NCBI RefSeq assembly: GCF_039555335.1
Contig: NC_092635.1
Span: 65,933,558 to 65,997,557 of the forward strand
Direction: 5' to 3'
DNA from: Amphiura filiformis
Taxonomy: Eukaryota; Echinodermata; Ophiuroidea; Amphilepidida; Amphiuridae
DNA length: 64,000 bases
Shown: one piece after another, positions 36,401-40,763 of the stretch
Layout of the letters: each line of letters opens with the position of its first letter
How positions within the stretch are numbered: the stretch's first letter is position 1
Program-made: the position numbers and the translations under genes
The notes under the pieces: model-generated
Databases searched by the model: none
Seen by the model: the letters and a program-made list of their open reading frames with translations, nothing else
Told to the model about the DNA's origin: nothing

Positions 36401-37125
36401 GTGCCAGAATTTGTGTCTAAGACCCAAAAAAATTGTTTGTGACCCCATACTTTTGAAATTTTGCAGATTATGAACTGGACTCCATAATATTTGGACCTCG
36501 CGGAAACCCTGATGATGGCTAAAAGATGTGACTTCAACGTATAAACACCAATTATTGTTAAAACATTGTTTAAGATTGCATAAATTAGTTTGACTTGCTT
36601 TTTTGGTACATCCGGTGTAAAAAATAAGTGGCAATTTATTTATATAAATTTTCAATTCTGTTGCCATCCAGAGATGTGACAATTGCAAGCCATAGGGAGC
36701 ATAGCAAGAGAGTAGCGCCTCACGGCCAAGGGCCACGGTTCAATTTTTTTTTTTAATCAACCACACTCCAAATCCAAAAAAAAAAAAAAAAAAAAAGAAT
36801 TAGAAAATTCAGGAATTTTTTGGAATTTATAAAAATTCTGGAAACTGGCATCTCTGTGCCATAAATAACAATATAAATTTGTATGCGCAAAGGCATTTCT
36901 GACTCAAAGTTCACAAACCATAAAAAATTCTGTACACAAATAATAGAACCACAGTACCATACAAGATATTCTATTAAGAAAACCAATTCTACTCACCAAT
37001 GGCACATCTGCCGCAGGACCAGTGATATCTGCTATACCAGCTCCAATCAAATATAAATCGCCTTGTCCTAAACCTTCCTTTACACAAAAACACATTAAAA
37101 CTATAATCCATGATCTCCCCGACAT
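9146..37125 (-). CDS. ASAH2: Neutral ceramidase (N-acylsphingosine amidohydrolase 2), complete gene, 18 coding exons plus one alternative exon
   Basis: Hydrolyses ceramide to sphingosine and fatty acid; the family is secreted or at the cell surface. Exons in transcript order: 36997-37125, 30989-31138, 29373-29552, 28279-28406, 26915-26992, 25666-25786, 23189-23311, 22378-22464, 20178-20282, 19184-19265 (10A) or 19044-19125 (10B), 16785-16897, 15575-15669, 14303-14342, 13911-14006, 11679-11918, 11082-11141, 10630-10724, 9146-9440. With one exon 10 this sums to 2,217 bases, 738 residues, close to the vertebrate enzyme (about 780). Residues 1-20 are a signal peptide. Visible zinc and active-site motifs: THTHSGP (His118/His120), WYAVHP (His227), NHGDTSPN (nucleophile Ser278), VPGEFT (Glu462), NVYTDY (Tyr498). 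The Ser/Thr-rich mucin-like box of mammalian enzymes is missing. An in-frame ATG 60 bases upstream (37185) would bury the signal peptide, so 37125 is preferred. The C-terminal 36 residues are transposon-derived. Identity is certain; isoform use is inferred. Confidence 0.96.
9893..10138. mobile_element. MITE with TATAGACG ends
   Basis: Begins TATAGACGAATCCGACGAGC and ends CCGTCTATA; internal GGCCATAGCTGGGG is mirrored by CCCCAGCTATGGCC. The end motif TATAGACGAATCC is shared with the element at 62001-62521. ASAH2 intron 17. Confidence 0.65.
10203..10598 (+). mobile_element. tRNA-derived SINE with a LINE-like 3' tail
   Basis: An RNA polymerase III B-box-like GTCTCAGGTTCAATTCCTGG at 10246-10265 marks a tRNA-like head. 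The 3' part, GACCCCAATGGAAATAAGCTT ... AGTTATCCTGGG, matches the LINE 3' end at 24660-24710, and the copy ends in an A-rich tract (CAATAAAAAAAAGAC). ASAH2 intron 17. Confidence 0.7.
10630..10724 (-). CDS. ASAH2: ASAH2 exon 17
   Basis: Residues 610-641, phase 0 to 2, 95 bases. IDSTFVSVEELHHTGDTHLW and then NDADWSTR match the T.L.VE......W......DA.W.TR block. Acceptor TTTAG, donor GTAAGC. Confidence 0.92.
11082..11141 (-). CDS. ASAH2: ASAH2 exon 16
   Basis: Residues 590-609, phase 0 to 0, 60 bases. GGVASATFWAGSPRHDAKAM matches the family's VA...F.GA.P.N block in the C-terminal domain. Acceptor TTCAG, donor GTAAGA. Confidence 0.91.
11679..11918 (-). CDS. ASAH2: ASAH2 exon 15
   Basis: Residues 510-589, phase 0 to 0, 240 bases, the second longest exon. 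Opens IQRYEGASTVFGQYTLQAYQ (family: QRYE.ASTI.GP.TL.AY), then DPGPP and VPKGVSIGDV at the junction to the C-terminal immunoglobulin-like domain. Acceptor TTTCAG, donor GTTAGT. Confidence 0.95.
12101..12360 (+). mobile_element. tRNA-derived SINE, copy 1
   Basis: Starts TAACCCTAATACATGTACTC, has a B-box-like GTCTCGGGTTTGAATCCCG at 12256-12274, then the family signature CAACTTCTTTGTTTTCTCTC and TTTATTCCTTC. Directly followed by a second copy. ASAH2 intron 14. Confidence 0.8.
12391..12660 (+). mobile_element. tRNA-derived SINE, copy 2
   Basis: Same layout as the preceding copy: TTAACCCTAACACTCCCAG start, B-box-like GGATTTGAATCCC, AACAACTTCTTTGTTTG and TTATTCCTTCCTTCTTTCCC, AATCGCCAAAAAGC near the end. 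The pair forms a tandem. Confidence 0.8.
13002..13405. mobile_element. Foldback element with arms of about 120 bp
   Basis: The arm AAAGTTTTTTCAAGCATCTG ... GATAGCTACAATACTCCCC ... ATGACACCCC is mirrored exactly in order by GGGGTGTCATTGTAAAGGGG ... CAGATGCTTGAAAAAAC. ASAH2 intron 14. Confidence 0.85.
13579..13772. mobile_element. TIR MITE, ends TATAATTTGGTTCACTTC
   Basis: Left TATAATTTGGTTCACCTC and right GAAGTGAACCAAATTATA, then AGTAGTGACGT in both arms. 194 bp with a GC-rich centre. It lies 138 bases from ASAH2 exon 14. Confidence 0.85.
13911..14006 (-). CDS. ASAH2: ASAH2 exon 14: NVYTDY motif
   Basis: Residues 478-509, phase 0 to 0, 96 bases. Contains VLTGLANVYTDYVTTFEEYQ; Tyr498 corresponds to the zinc-ligand tyrosine of the family. 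Acceptor TGGCAG, donor GTAAGT. Confidence 0.95.
14303..14342 (-). CDS. ASAH2: ASAH2 exon 13 (40-base micro-exon)
   Basis: Residues 464-477, phase 2 to 0. Completes PGEFT|T and reads MAGRRLRDSVRD, matching the conserved (S/A)GRRLR..V block. Acceptor TACAG, donor GTGAGT. Too short for ORF finders, but it is required by the frame on both sides. Confidence 0.92.
14508..15091. repeat. Direct duplication of about 185 bp within an AGTTGAGAGTAAT MITE
   Basis: GGTGTCCCTATAGGCCCTAC ... AACTAAATGTTGCTGACACT ... AGTTGAGAGTAATAC occurs at 14508-14690 and again at 14812-14994. The right flank, CTCTCAACTTGAGATGAGAC, is the inverse end shared with the element at 25089-25293. ASAH2 intron 12. Confidence 0.75.
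15130..15536 (+). mobile_element. Second copy of the element that supplies the ASAH2 tail
   Basis: Lies in ASAH2 intron 12, opposite in orientation to 8941-9258 and about 85% alike in the aligned first 77 bases. Contains CG-rich GTAGTCTCGCTCGCGTTCGC and CGCGAGGGCAGCTAAAGC (minus) sub-palindromes. It ends 38 bases from ASAH2 exon 12. Confidence 0.85.
15575..15669 (-). CDS. ASAH2: ASAH2 exon 12: PGEFT motif
   Basis: Residues 433-464, phase 0 to 2, 95 bases. Encodes PWTWAPAVVQTQILRIGQLA and then NLVPGEFT; Glu462 corresponds to the zinc-ligand glutamate. Acceptor TTTCAG, donor GTAAGT. Confidence 0.95.
15718..16042. mobile_element. TIR MITE of the AGGCCAAA group, second type
   Basis: AGGCCAAAAAAAAAATTGTT with CGTTTGTCC is mirrored by GGACAAACAAACAATT and TTTTTTGGCCT. 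The centre has CCCACCGACCGTG and, on the other side, CGACCTACCGACCC. ASAH2 intron 11. Confidence 0.75.
16105..16277 (+). repeat. Dispersed repeat, inverse copy at 61022-61195
   Basis: GATCCTAGCATTCTCTTTTTATG, AGTAGATATCCGCAAAAAA and ACACTGCTCCATAGATAGGCCACTG correspond to the reverse of the segment at 61022-61195. ASAH2 intron 11. Non-coding. Confidence 0.7.
16439..16644. mobile_element. GC-richer TIR MITE, ends TTTTAAACTTCYGTGGTC
   Basis: AAACTTCCGTGGTCGGGGT at the left, GACCACAGAAGTTTAAAA at the right, with inverse CGCGC/GCGCA and GATTGGCTG motifs inside. It stands out from the AT-rich flanks. It ends 141 bases from ASAH2 exon 11. Confidence 0.7.
16785..16897 (-). CDS. ASAH2: ASAH2 exon 11
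   Basis: Residues 395-432, phase 1 to 0, 113 bases. After G|GT it reads GDTTGNDLWDAIRDLI and ends QCQAPKPVLLPTGE, matching W..IRD.I..P..E...C..PKP.LL.TGE. The phase fits both exon 10 copies. Acceptor TCGCAG, donor GTAAGT. Confidence 0.94.
17128..17805. mobile_element. MITE with GTGACCCATCACATC ends, interrupted by a second element
   Basis: Left GTGACCCATCACATCAAAACC and right TTTTGATGTGATGGGTCAC. A short sibling at 35324-35574 lacks the 426-base insertion, showing the original form. ASAH2 intron 10. Confidence 0.9.
17183..17608. mobile_element. Nested TIR element with ATTT target duplication
   Basis: TIR GTGACGTGTCATGTCAAAAG then GAGACACTTTTGGGCAG, exactly mirrored at the right end. Flanked by ATTT at 17179-17182 and 17609-17612, whereas the sibling MITE has a single ATTT at that point. 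426 bp. Confidence 0.9.
18603..18905. repeat. Possible TIR element, ends CCATAGTCTATTTTT
   Basis: TCCATAGTCTATTTTTAA at the left and AAAAATAGACTATGG at the right are inverted. The interior is AT-rich and anonymous; only about 15 bases of TIR support it. Confidence 0.5.
19044..19125 (-). CDS. ASAH2: ASAH2 exon 10B (alternative copy of exon 10)
   Basis: 82 bases, phase 0 to 1, same boundaries as 10A. Encodes AYTCAAAMGYSFAAGCIDGA then GFFDFYQ: 20 of 27 residues match 10A, and the differences sit mostly in the second half. Acceptor TGTAG, donor GTTAGT. Frame is intact with good splice sites, so it looks functional. Because 82 is not a multiple of 3, joining 10A to 10B would shift the frame. Confidence 0.9.
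19184..19265 (-). CDS. ASAH2: ASAH2 exon 10A (first of two alternative copies)
   Basis: 82 bases, phase 0 to 1. Encodes TYTCAAAMGYSFAAGTVDGP then GEFTFFQ, matching GYSFAAGTIDG...F.QG of the family. Acceptor TTCAG, donor GTAAGT. It is the upstream copy in transcript order and lies 58 bases from 10B. It is closer to the family consensus at the AGT(V/I)DG position. Confidence 0.93.
19705..19737 (+). ncRNA. Hammerhead-like motif (tentative)
   Basis: CTGAAGA, then a stem AGCAG/CTGCT with loop TTTAT, then GAAAC and GTC. The order CUGANGA, helix II, GAAA, UH is the catalytic core layout of hammerhead ribozymes found in Penelope-like retroelements. No proper helix III or helix I could be drawn, so activity is doubtful. 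ASAH2 intron 9. Confidence 0.3.
19780..20060 (+). repeat. Two diverged tandem copies of about 150 bp
   Basis: CAGTGATTTTCATCACTT ... TTTTTGGCCATCGAACTTTGCC at about 19778-19865 recurs as CAGTGATTTTCATCACTT ... TTTTTGGCTATCGAACTTTGCC at about 19915-20030. Follows the hammerhead-like motif. Confidence 0.6.
20178..20282 (-). CDS. ASAH2: ASAH2 exon 9
   Basis: Residues 333-367, phase 0 to 0, 105 bases. ELYNSATTEVAGPVGSVYQN matches the family's ELY.SA..EV.GP block. Ends ...KINETYT; the donor GTAAGT leads to either exon 10A or 10B, both starting in phase 0. Confidence 0.93.
20457..20625. mobile_element. TIR MITE, ends CAGGGCCGTAGTAAG
   Basis: CCAGGGCCGTAGTAAGG at the left and CTTGCTACTGCCCTG at the right; internal TGGGGCGGCCA recurs three times. 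169 bp, ASAH2 intron 8. Confidence 0.75.
20715..22235. mobile_element. Foldback element with arms made of TTTGGTCTAATAACCA repeats
   Basis: The left arm (20715-21050) has about 18 degenerate copies of CATTTGGTCTAATAAC; the right arm (21715-22235) has about as many of the inverse GTTATTAGACCAAATGG. The 0.7-kb core holds no recognised gene. The right arm is broken by a (TTA)n tract at 22149-22170 and unrelated sequence. Fills most of ASAH2 intron 8. Confidence 0.85.
22378..22464 (-). CDS. ASAH2: ASAH2 exon 8
   Basis: Residues 304-332, phase 0 to 0, 87 bases. Reads AQLCIAFGPGEDMFDSTRII, matching the conserved C.A.GPG.DMFDST.IIG block. Acceptor ATGCAG, donor GTATGT. Confidence 0.95.
22680..23140. 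repeat. Low-complexity CTTGTGTGTCTTTTT region
   Basis: Repeated TGTGTCTTTTTTTT and GCCTGAAAAA/ACACACAAGCAT words on both strands. A short inverted pairing is seen between TTGTGTGTCTTTTTTTTTTC and GAAAAAAAAAAGACACACAA (near 22782 and 23106). ASAH2 intron 7. Confidence 0.55.
23189..23311 (-). CDS. ASAH2: ASAH2 exon 7: catalytic serine (GDTSPN)
   Basis: Residues 263-303, phase 0 to 0, 123 bases. FANANHGDTSPNTAGPRC holds the active-site serine (Ser278) in the family motif GD(V/T)SPN. The cysteines in PRCIDTGGPC and STCND match conserved disulfide positions. Acceptor TTGCAG, donor GTAAGT. Confidence 0.96.
23417..23654. mobile_element. TIR MITE, ends GGGTCAGTGRCACAAAG
   Basis: GGGTCAGTGACACAAAGACT and AACTCCATTTT at the left are mirrored by AAAATGGAGTTACATC and TTTGTGCCACTGACCC at the right. 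238 bp, ASAH2 intron 6. Confidence 0.85.
24244..24860 (+). pseudogene. 3' end of a non-LTR retrotransposon (LINE)
   Basis: A 100-residue ORF remnant (24244-24546) with HVFKIFHNCCPEYM, FNFKVPHSKGQNSFTFFNSA and WNSLPNEIKNINDFKLYKQS is the conserved segment after the reverse transcriptase domain of CR1/L2-like LINEs. It is followed by a 3' UTR containing GGACCCCAATGGAAATAAGC. The reverse transcriptase itself is lost: a 5'-truncated, dead copy on the strand opposite to ASAH2, in intron 6. Confidence 0.85.
25089..25293. mobile_element. TIR MITE, ends CTGTGTCTCRTCTCAAGTT
   Basis: CTGTGTCTCGTCTCAAGTTG plus GAGAGTAATGCCAT is mirrored by ATGGCATTACTCTAAACTTG and AGATGAGACACAG. Related to 14632-15091. 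ASAH2 intron 6. Confidence 0.85.
25309..25622. mobile_element. Palindromic MITE, ends CTAATAGTAGAATTTTCTTA
   Basis: The arm contains AGTAGAATTTTCTTAT, GTGTCTACCAGA and GACGATCTTCTGTTTACCA; the inverse arm has TGGTAAACAGAAGATCGTC, TCTGGTAGACACC and ATAAGAAAATTCTACTAT. It ends 44 bases from ASAH2 exon 6. Confidence 0.85.
25666..25786 (-). CDS. ASAH2: ASAH2 exon 6: WYAVHPVSMNN zinc-ligand motif
   Basis: Residues 222-262, phase 2 to 0, 121 bases. Contains WYAVHPVSMNNSNHLISSDN, almost invariant in neutral ceramidases; His227 corresponds to the second zinc-ligand histidine. Acceptor ATGCAG, donor GTATGT. Confidence 0.96.
25895..26645. repeat. 46-bp minisatellite, about 16 units, each a hairpin
   Basis: The unit contains GCTATCTACTGAAGATAGC followed by TATAGATTATGTCAAACACA and AGTTAAT. 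GCTATCT and AGATAGC pair across a 5-base loop in nearly every unit. Copies differ by few substitutions, so the array is young or homogenised. ASAH2 intron 5. Confidence 0.95.
26915..26992 (-). CDS. ASAH2: ASAH2 exon 5
   Basis: Residues 196-222, phase 2 to 2, 78 bases. Reads YDYDTDKDMTIAKFVGEDGT, matching the conserved TDK.M.....V block. Acceptor TTCAG, donor GTAGGT. Confidence 0.93.
27033..27426. repeat. Inverted-repeat element, ends CATTACGTTTCACTACCT
   Basis: CATTACGTTTCACTACCT at the left and AGGTAATGAAACGTAATG at the right; the inner arms CTACCTGGAGAGAATTGATC and GATTCAATCTCTCCAGGTAA also pair. ASAH2 intron 4. Confidence 0.75.
27537..28229. mobile_element. Large palindrome of about 570 bp flanked by about 55-bp direct repeats
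   Basis: The arms run from CTCAAAAAGAAACTT (about 27594) to AAGTTTCTTTTTGAG (about 28162), centre near 27870, with long matches such as GTCCAACTGACACAACAG/CTGTTGTGTCAGTTGGAC. Direct repeats TATAAATTTGGTATGAAAC ... AATAAAAT.ACTGTTAAT flank it at 27537-27586 and 28173-28229. The 132-residue minus ORF is a by-product with no recognised family. Confidence 0.85.
28279..28406 (-). CDS. ASAH2: ASAH2 exon 4
   Basis: Residues 154-196, phase 0 to 2, 128 bases. Contains INRSPPAYMNNPSSERRR, matching the INRSP..YL.NP..ER.R block of the family. Acceptor GTGCAG, donor GTAAGT. Confidence 0.94.
28695..29344. mobile_element. 650-bp TIR element with TA target duplication (Tc1/mariner-like MITE)
   Basis: TIR CTGCGCCAATAAAGTATCCT, with long arms of about 240 bp (ACTTGGAAAAATAATCACAA, CAATATTGGGGTAAAT), flanked by TA at 28693-28694 and 29345-29346. 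No transposase found. It ends 29 bases from ASAH2 exon 3, in intron 3. Confidence 0.85.
29373..29552 (-). CDS. ASAH2: ASAH2 exon 3: zinc-binding THTHSGP motif
   Basis: Residues 94-153, phase 0 to 0, 180 bases. Carries ISATHTHSGPGGYHQFF; the histidines of THTH include a zinc ligand and a catalytic residue in this family. Acceptor TTTTAG, donor GTAAGT. Confidence 0.96.
29711..29958. mobile_element. TIR MITE of the AGGCCA group, third type
   Basis: AGGCCACAAAAAGAAAATTG and TTTGATTGGCGTAAC at the left, GTTACACCAATCAAACAATT and TTCTTTTTGTGGCCT at the right; internal GGTCGGGATC/GGGTCGGTCAG. ASAH2 intron 2. Confidence 0.8.
29976..30432. mobile_element. TIR element, ends ACTCC...TTCCAGAAAAATACAGCA; sibling at 53411-54002
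   Basis: The arm TTGCCAAATGAAACATAGCT, AATCCTAATCCTTTAG, AACTGGCAATAAAAGT is mirrored at the right. The same ends and arms appear in the longer copy in METAP1 intron 4. ASAH2 intron 2. Confidence 0.75.
30440..30708. mobile_element. MITE, ends GGGYTATTCCATTTAAAATC (copy 1)
   Basis: TCCACACTACCCCTGTGGAAG at the left, CTTCCACAGGGGTAGTGTGGA at the right. Same family as 40491-40763. ASAH2 intron 2. Confidence 0.85.
30754..30985. mobile_element. AGGCCAAA MITE abutting the ASAH2 exon 2 donor
   Basis: AGGCCAAAAAAATAAAGGTT and TGTCTCAAATCTC at the left, GAGCTTTGAGACAAACC and AAATTTGGCCT at the right; sibling of 7378-7609. Its last bases are intron positions +4 to +6 of intron 2. Confidence 0.85.
30989..31138 (-). 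CDS. ASAH2: ASAH2 exon 2
   Basis: Residues 44-93, phase 0 to 0, 150 bases. Starts MGYAKPDQYAGGIHLRLYSR, the conserved N-terminal block of neutral ceramidases. The donor is GTAAGG; its last three bases coincide with the end of a MITE (30754-30985), see findings. Confidence 0.95.
31291..31400 (+). repeat. (TACAA)n tract followed by a TTTATATAGC SINE tail
   Basis: Seven ACAAT units run into AAGCATTTATATAGCACCCTCCCAAGGACC and CAGCGCTTTCCG, the 3' motif common to deuterostome SINEs. Compare 46408-46500. ASAH2 intron 1. Confidence 0.75.
31406..31563. repeat. Three hairpins in a row
   Basis: 31406-31449: perfect 21-base arms (TACAATGGCATTCAACATATT and its inverse) with a TT loop. 31452-31485: 16-base arms from GTTCTG, one mismatch. 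31531-31563: arms TGCCAGCC(G/A)GGTT. ASAH2 intron 1. Confidence 0.85.
31832..32091. mobile_element. MITE, ends ATATGTGACACAATCTGGTCCA
   Basis: TGTGACACAATCTGGTCCAT and GGGGGCCAAAG at the left, CTTTGGCCCCCATGGACCAG and ATCGTGTCACATAT at the right. Partial relatives at 31200-31255, 40296-40370 and 46831-46905. ASAH2 intron 1. Confidence 0.9.
32198..33242. mobile_element. Mariner-type element with TIRs of about 188 bp, transposase lost
   Basis: TIR CGAGGGTCATTCAAAAAGTT then CTACCTGTTGG(G/T)TCATAAC, flanked by TA at 32196-32197 and 33243-33244. The arms pair out to about 32385/33055. The 0.67-kb interior has no transposase. ASAH2 intron 1. Confidence 0.85.
33255..34578 (-). mobile_element. Tc1/mariner-like transposon with TA duplication
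   Basis: TIR CAGTGTGRGCCAAAAACAAC then TTTACCCAATT at both ends, flanked by TA at 33253-33254 and 34579-34580. 1.3 kb. Contains a transposase remnant at 33735-34034. It begins 12 bases after the preceding element. ASAH2 intron 1. Confidence 0.9.
33735..34034 (-). pseudogene. N-terminal fragment of a transposase (helix-turn-helix, DUF4817-like)
   Basis: 99 residues. EVQRQFWIRFPNVRIPPKST and then SGRPRTDRSAANIAAVQREL, NPRVSCRR resemble the DNA-binding N-terminus of Tc1/mariner-type transposases. The frame stops after NLLV, and the remaining 480 bases to the TIR are too short for the DDE domain, so it is truncated. Confidence 0.75.
34579..36289. other. Remainder of ASAH2 intron 1, mostly anonymous
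   Basis: Apart from the MITE at 35324-35574 and a CAGGGTGGCCCAGTAAAAGC stretch at 36080 that looks like a single mariner TIR end, I see no feature. Confidence 0.4.
35324..35574. mobile_element. MITE with GTGACCCATCACATC ends, uninterrupted copy
   Basis: GTGACCCATCACATCAACAC at the left, GTTTTGATGTGATGGGTCAC at the right. Serves as the empty-site reference for 17128-17805. ASAH2 intron 1. Confidence 0.9.
36290..36512. mobile_element. Repeat with inverted AGGGTTYCCGC ends
   Basis: GGCCAGGGTTCCCGCTAAAC and CGCGGAAACCCTGATGATGG, with tandem AAAATTTTGN...TTTTGAAATTTTGCA inside. The short TIR makes limits approximate. ASAH2 intron 1. Confidence 0.55.
36997..37125 (-). CDS. ASAH2: ASAH2 exon 1: signal peptide and start of catalytic domain
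   Basis: Encodes residues 1-43. A hydrophobic signal peptide (MSGRSWIIVLMCFCV) is followed by the conserved opening motif YLIGAGIADITGPAADV. The donor is GTGAGT after codon TTG (phase 0), which joins to ATGGGGTAT of exon 2 and recreates the family motif ADV..LMGYA. The 5' UTR upstream is not defined. Confidence 0.93.
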
Positions 37126-37558
37126 CTTGATCTCCTTAAGTCTTGTAATATTACGGGTGTCACCTTTAACACACCTCCCGTCCAAAGCTCATATCATATG
37201 ATCTCATACGCTATCAGTGCAGAGTGGGTAACTAGTAGTGGTATTGTTTGTTTACAATATAGTCGGTAAAGTGTATATATTGGTCATAGATGAATGAAAT
37301 GTCAATAGAAGATAATCACGGGTCCAAAAGTCATTTCCAGTGGCATGATGAAGATATAGTACGACACAATCTAATCTTATCCGACCAAAGGAGGCAATTT
37401 TGAAAATTAAATCATTATCAGGATCAACTTCACAGTAACAAACCATACAACATTACAATATTCCTATTGGGGCTGCCTACACCATTGCCAACATTGCCAT
37501 GTACAGTGCAGTGCCATGGGAGTACAAGTGTGCAACAGTCAGCTACCCTGGCAATGGG
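37126..37558 (-). other. ASAH2 upstream region
   Basis: Sequence before the start codon. No TATA box placed convincingly on the minus strand; an in-frame ATG at 37185 has no intervening stop. ATGCCAATGTTGGCAATG-like inverted words at 37480-37560 border a MITE. Promoter not defined. Confidence 0.3.
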
Positions 37559-37710
37559 GTAAAGTCTTATTCAGATTCCCTTTTACAAATTAAGCGTACT
37601 GCTAGCCGTCCAGCGCATATTATTTGCACAAGGTCTAATGCACACGCTTGACGTCGCGCGCATATACGCTATGGTTAAGCTGTCAAAAGAAATCTGAATA
37701 AGACTTTACC
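37559..37710. mobile_element. 152-bp MITE upstream of ASAH2, ends GGTAAAGTCTTATTCAGATT
   Basis: GGTAAAGTCTTATTCAGATT at the left and AATCTGAATAAGACTTTACC at the right, a perfect 20-base TIR; the centre is GC-rich (GACGTCGCGCGCATATACGC). Lies 434 bases upstream of the ASAH2 start. Confidence 0.9.
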
Positions 37711-38078
37711 TGTGCAGACGGCTGCAATGAGAATCTTGCAGTGTACAAATTGCTATAAATAGTATAAAGCATTGGCGTGTCCAGGGGGGTGCTTTGGGGG
37801 TTGAAGCCCCCCTCCCCCGCATAACTCTAAAAGCTAGCATATTTGGTTGCCAATCTATAATGTAAGTTATTATTATTACTATTTTTGGTTTATTATTTTT
37901 ACTATTTTTGGTTTGTTTTACTTTCCCTTTTTCTCTATTTTTTGCTTGTATCTGAATATCACAACTGACATTCCAGTGAATTTGTACCTTGCAGATTTCA
38001 GCATAATATGTTCCTGGAAAATGGGGATTTCAATTGCAGAGTTTGGAACAAATCGTTGACAGAGTTCATTGCTGGACA

Positions 38079-38975
38079 TAAAGGGTTCACAACAAATAAC
38101 TCCCCCCCCCCCCCCTAAAATTACAAAACATTTCTTTGCATAACTAGACATACATTTCGTTGATTTGAAAAATTGAAAAACCTGTGAATAAAGGAATCGT
38201 ATTATTCCAACCCTCCCAACATTCTTTTTTTTTTAATCATTTTGTTTTGGCCAAAAATAATCACTTTTTCCAAAAATTATGCTTTCAGAAAAAGTTGCAT
38301 TTTTCCACATCCAATACATTTAATGTACGAAAACATTCTCAATATCAATGTTTTGTTTGATTTAATGGCGTTTTTTGGTTTCTTTAATTTTGCAGTATAA
38401 TACAATGATTCATTGACATGTACGGGGTTTAAGGTTTTATTGAGCCGGTGTTTCAAAAATGGTAAAATCAATTTAGGAATTGCAAAACGTTTCTTTGCAT
38501 AACTTGACATTCATTTTGTTGACTTAAAAAAGTTATCCCTTCTCAAAATCCTTTTGTGTTGGTCAAAAATAAGTACATTTTTCAAAAATGATGCTTTAAA
38601 ATAATGTTGCACTTTTCAACATCCCATACATGTAATGTAAAAAACTTTCTCGATATCAATGTTATGATTGATTTAATTGTTTTGTTTTCCAACAACCATC
38701 ATGTAGTGCAAAATAATGATTCGTTGAAGCTAATTTTGACATAAATGAGGATGTTGAAAAGTGCTACTTTTTCTGACAGCATCATTTTTTGAAAATGTTA
38801 TTATTTTTGGCCAAAACAAAAATATTTTTAGAGGAAAGAACATTGGGAGAATATAAAAACAATTCCTTTATTCACAGGTTTTTTAATTTTTCAAATCAAT
38901 GAACTGTATGTCAAGTTATGCAAAGTAATGCGTTGTAATTTTAGGGGGGGGGGGGTATTTTTTGTGAACCCTTTA
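38079..38975. mobile_element. Foldback element with C/G-run TIR (copy 1)
   Basis: TAAAGGGTTCACAACAAATA then a run of C and TAAAATTAC; the inverse GTAATTTTA, run of G and TTTGTGAACCCTTTA at the right. Internal AACATCC...GTTGCAC blocks recur in both directions. Same family as 55425-56508. Intergenic. Confidence 0.85.
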
Positions 38976-39710
38976 CTTGCAACATAAGGAGAGTGGAGAC
39001 CAGGGGAGGGACTTACATTTCAAATTACATGTCTTGCTCATGTGTAACAACAAGTAAATAGATTCTAATATCAAAGTGCTTGACAATGACAACATACATG
39101 TATTGGGTTTGAGTGCCCCCCCCCACCCACCCATCATTTCCTACGAACAACTTAAGATACACATTTTATTGACACAAATATGCCCCAGAGAATAGTCAAA
39201 CAACATTCCATACATACAATGTATACCTTTCACATTTATTTTTAAGCTCCCACATGTCCTTCATAATTAATGGCAATTGCGGAGAGTCATTGTACATTGT
39301 ATTCCAACATGTGAACATATTATCATACATTTTAATCCAGTTTTACAACCATAGGTGTTTGATAGTTAGCCATTTCATAGCAATTATTTATTGGTTTGAG
39401 TTTATGACTAAACGTGCAAGGCAATTTTGATGTCTTTTTCTTCATTATAATTTCATTACCTTCATTAAAGTAATTTATGTCTAGAAGGAGCCTCAAACTG
39501 GTAACAAATGAAATATTTAATGAGATATAAATATAAAATGAGATATATAAATATTAATTGCCTCCCTTTCGCTCTTGAAAAAATAATATTAGAGATTAAT
39601 AACTGCGCATAGGCTATTAAAAAAATATTCCAAAGTCCAAACAACATGTTTACATTTTTCACAATTTGCAACATGCAATTGATGCAAAGTTATTAACCCA
39701 ATTCATAAAT
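38976..39710. other. Intergenic, no recognised feature
   Basis: AT-rich sequence between a foldback element and a TIR element; a C-rich tract at 39115-39132. No conserved ORF on either strand. Confidence 0.45.
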
Positions 39711-40292
39711 GTGACTGTTCACGGCGAATGAGCCTTAAATTCCTCCCCCGGTAAATTTTGTTTTATTTCGTGTTTAAAAAATAAACATCATAAACTTAAA
39801 AATGGTATATCATTTGACTTCAAACGATATCCAGAAGCGGGGTTATAGTTTGTTAAACTTTGCTCCTTCAACAAAATTATAGCTTTTTACGTTTTTACAT
39901 GTGTCTCTTTTTCCACATTGCTGGCAATAAATATCCAACAGTCATAATTGGCGGTCATTTCAAATCATCCCCAAGTCAACGAGGTTTAAGAAAAATCTCT
40001 CATTGTTAATTGTTGGTTATGCATACCTGTACAAAATACAATGCCCACCACTTGAACAGGATTTAGCAAAAGCAAACAGAAGACCAGAGCTATTAAAAGT
40101 TCTATAGCCATCTAAGGTAGAAGCTTATTATCCACTTCAACAATAGGATTATTGATTAGTTTTTGACTATCAAAATGAGACAGATGTCGGGCCAGCTTAA
40201 GTTACCGATGAATACGACCGTCGTACACATTTTAGACCGTAACTCAGAATACAATTTAGGGAATTTACGGCTCATTTGTGCTGCCGGGTCAC
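39711..40292. mobile_element. TIR element with GTGAC...CGGCGAATGAGCC ends
   Basis: GTGACTGTTCACGGCGAATG and AGCCTTAAATTCC at the left; GGAATTTACGGCTCATTTGT and GCCGGGTCAC at the right. Its right end runs straight into a fragment of the ATATGTGAC family. Intergenic. Confidence 0.7.
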
Positions 40293-40490
40293 ATATGTGA
40301 CCTGATCTGATCCACTTAGACCAAAGTCAGACATTTTGAAAATTGAGTTACTACAATTACTAACTTGTTCAGTACATACACTTACTGATGTTGAATCCCC
40401 AGCCTGAGGTCTCTTAAATACTTGGTTGCAAAGTTATGATCCTTTTTTATATGTCTACTTTCTTATGTTTTTATTGTTTTTTCTCACTTT

Positions 40491-40763
40491 GGGCTATTCC
40501 ATTTAAAATCCACACTACCCCTGTGGAAGGTTTAGATAAAGTCTGTCACAGAGGGAGTATCAATTATTAACAGAATAGACAATTGGGTAACTTCCATTTG
40601 AAATACTCACTCCAGTTGTGGAAGATATAGGCAAAGCCATAATACAGGGGGGAGTATGGGTTTCAAAATGATTAACGCTGATCAATACATGCGAAAAACA
40701 TACTCCCCTTGTGGAAGATACTTCCACAGGGGTAGTGTACGTGGATTTCAACTGGAATAGCCC
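40491..40763. mobile_element. MITE, ends GGGCTATTCCATTTAAAATC (copy 2, more intact)
   Basis: GGGCTATTCCATTTAAAATC and CACACTACCCCTGTGGAAG are mirrored by CTTCCACAGGGGTAGTGT ... TTTCAACTGGAATAGCCC. 273 bp, intergenic. Confidence 0.9.

Noticed and set aside
36323..36736. 137-residue minus-strand ORF
   Set aside because: Crosses a repeat in ASAH2 intron 1; no motif, and no splice-compatible role in the gene.
37126..37185. Upstream in-frame ATG adding MDGRCVKGDTRNITRLKEIK to ASAH2
   Set aside because: It would place 20 polar residues before the signal peptide; the ATG at 37125 directly precedes a good hydrophobic signal and fits the family.
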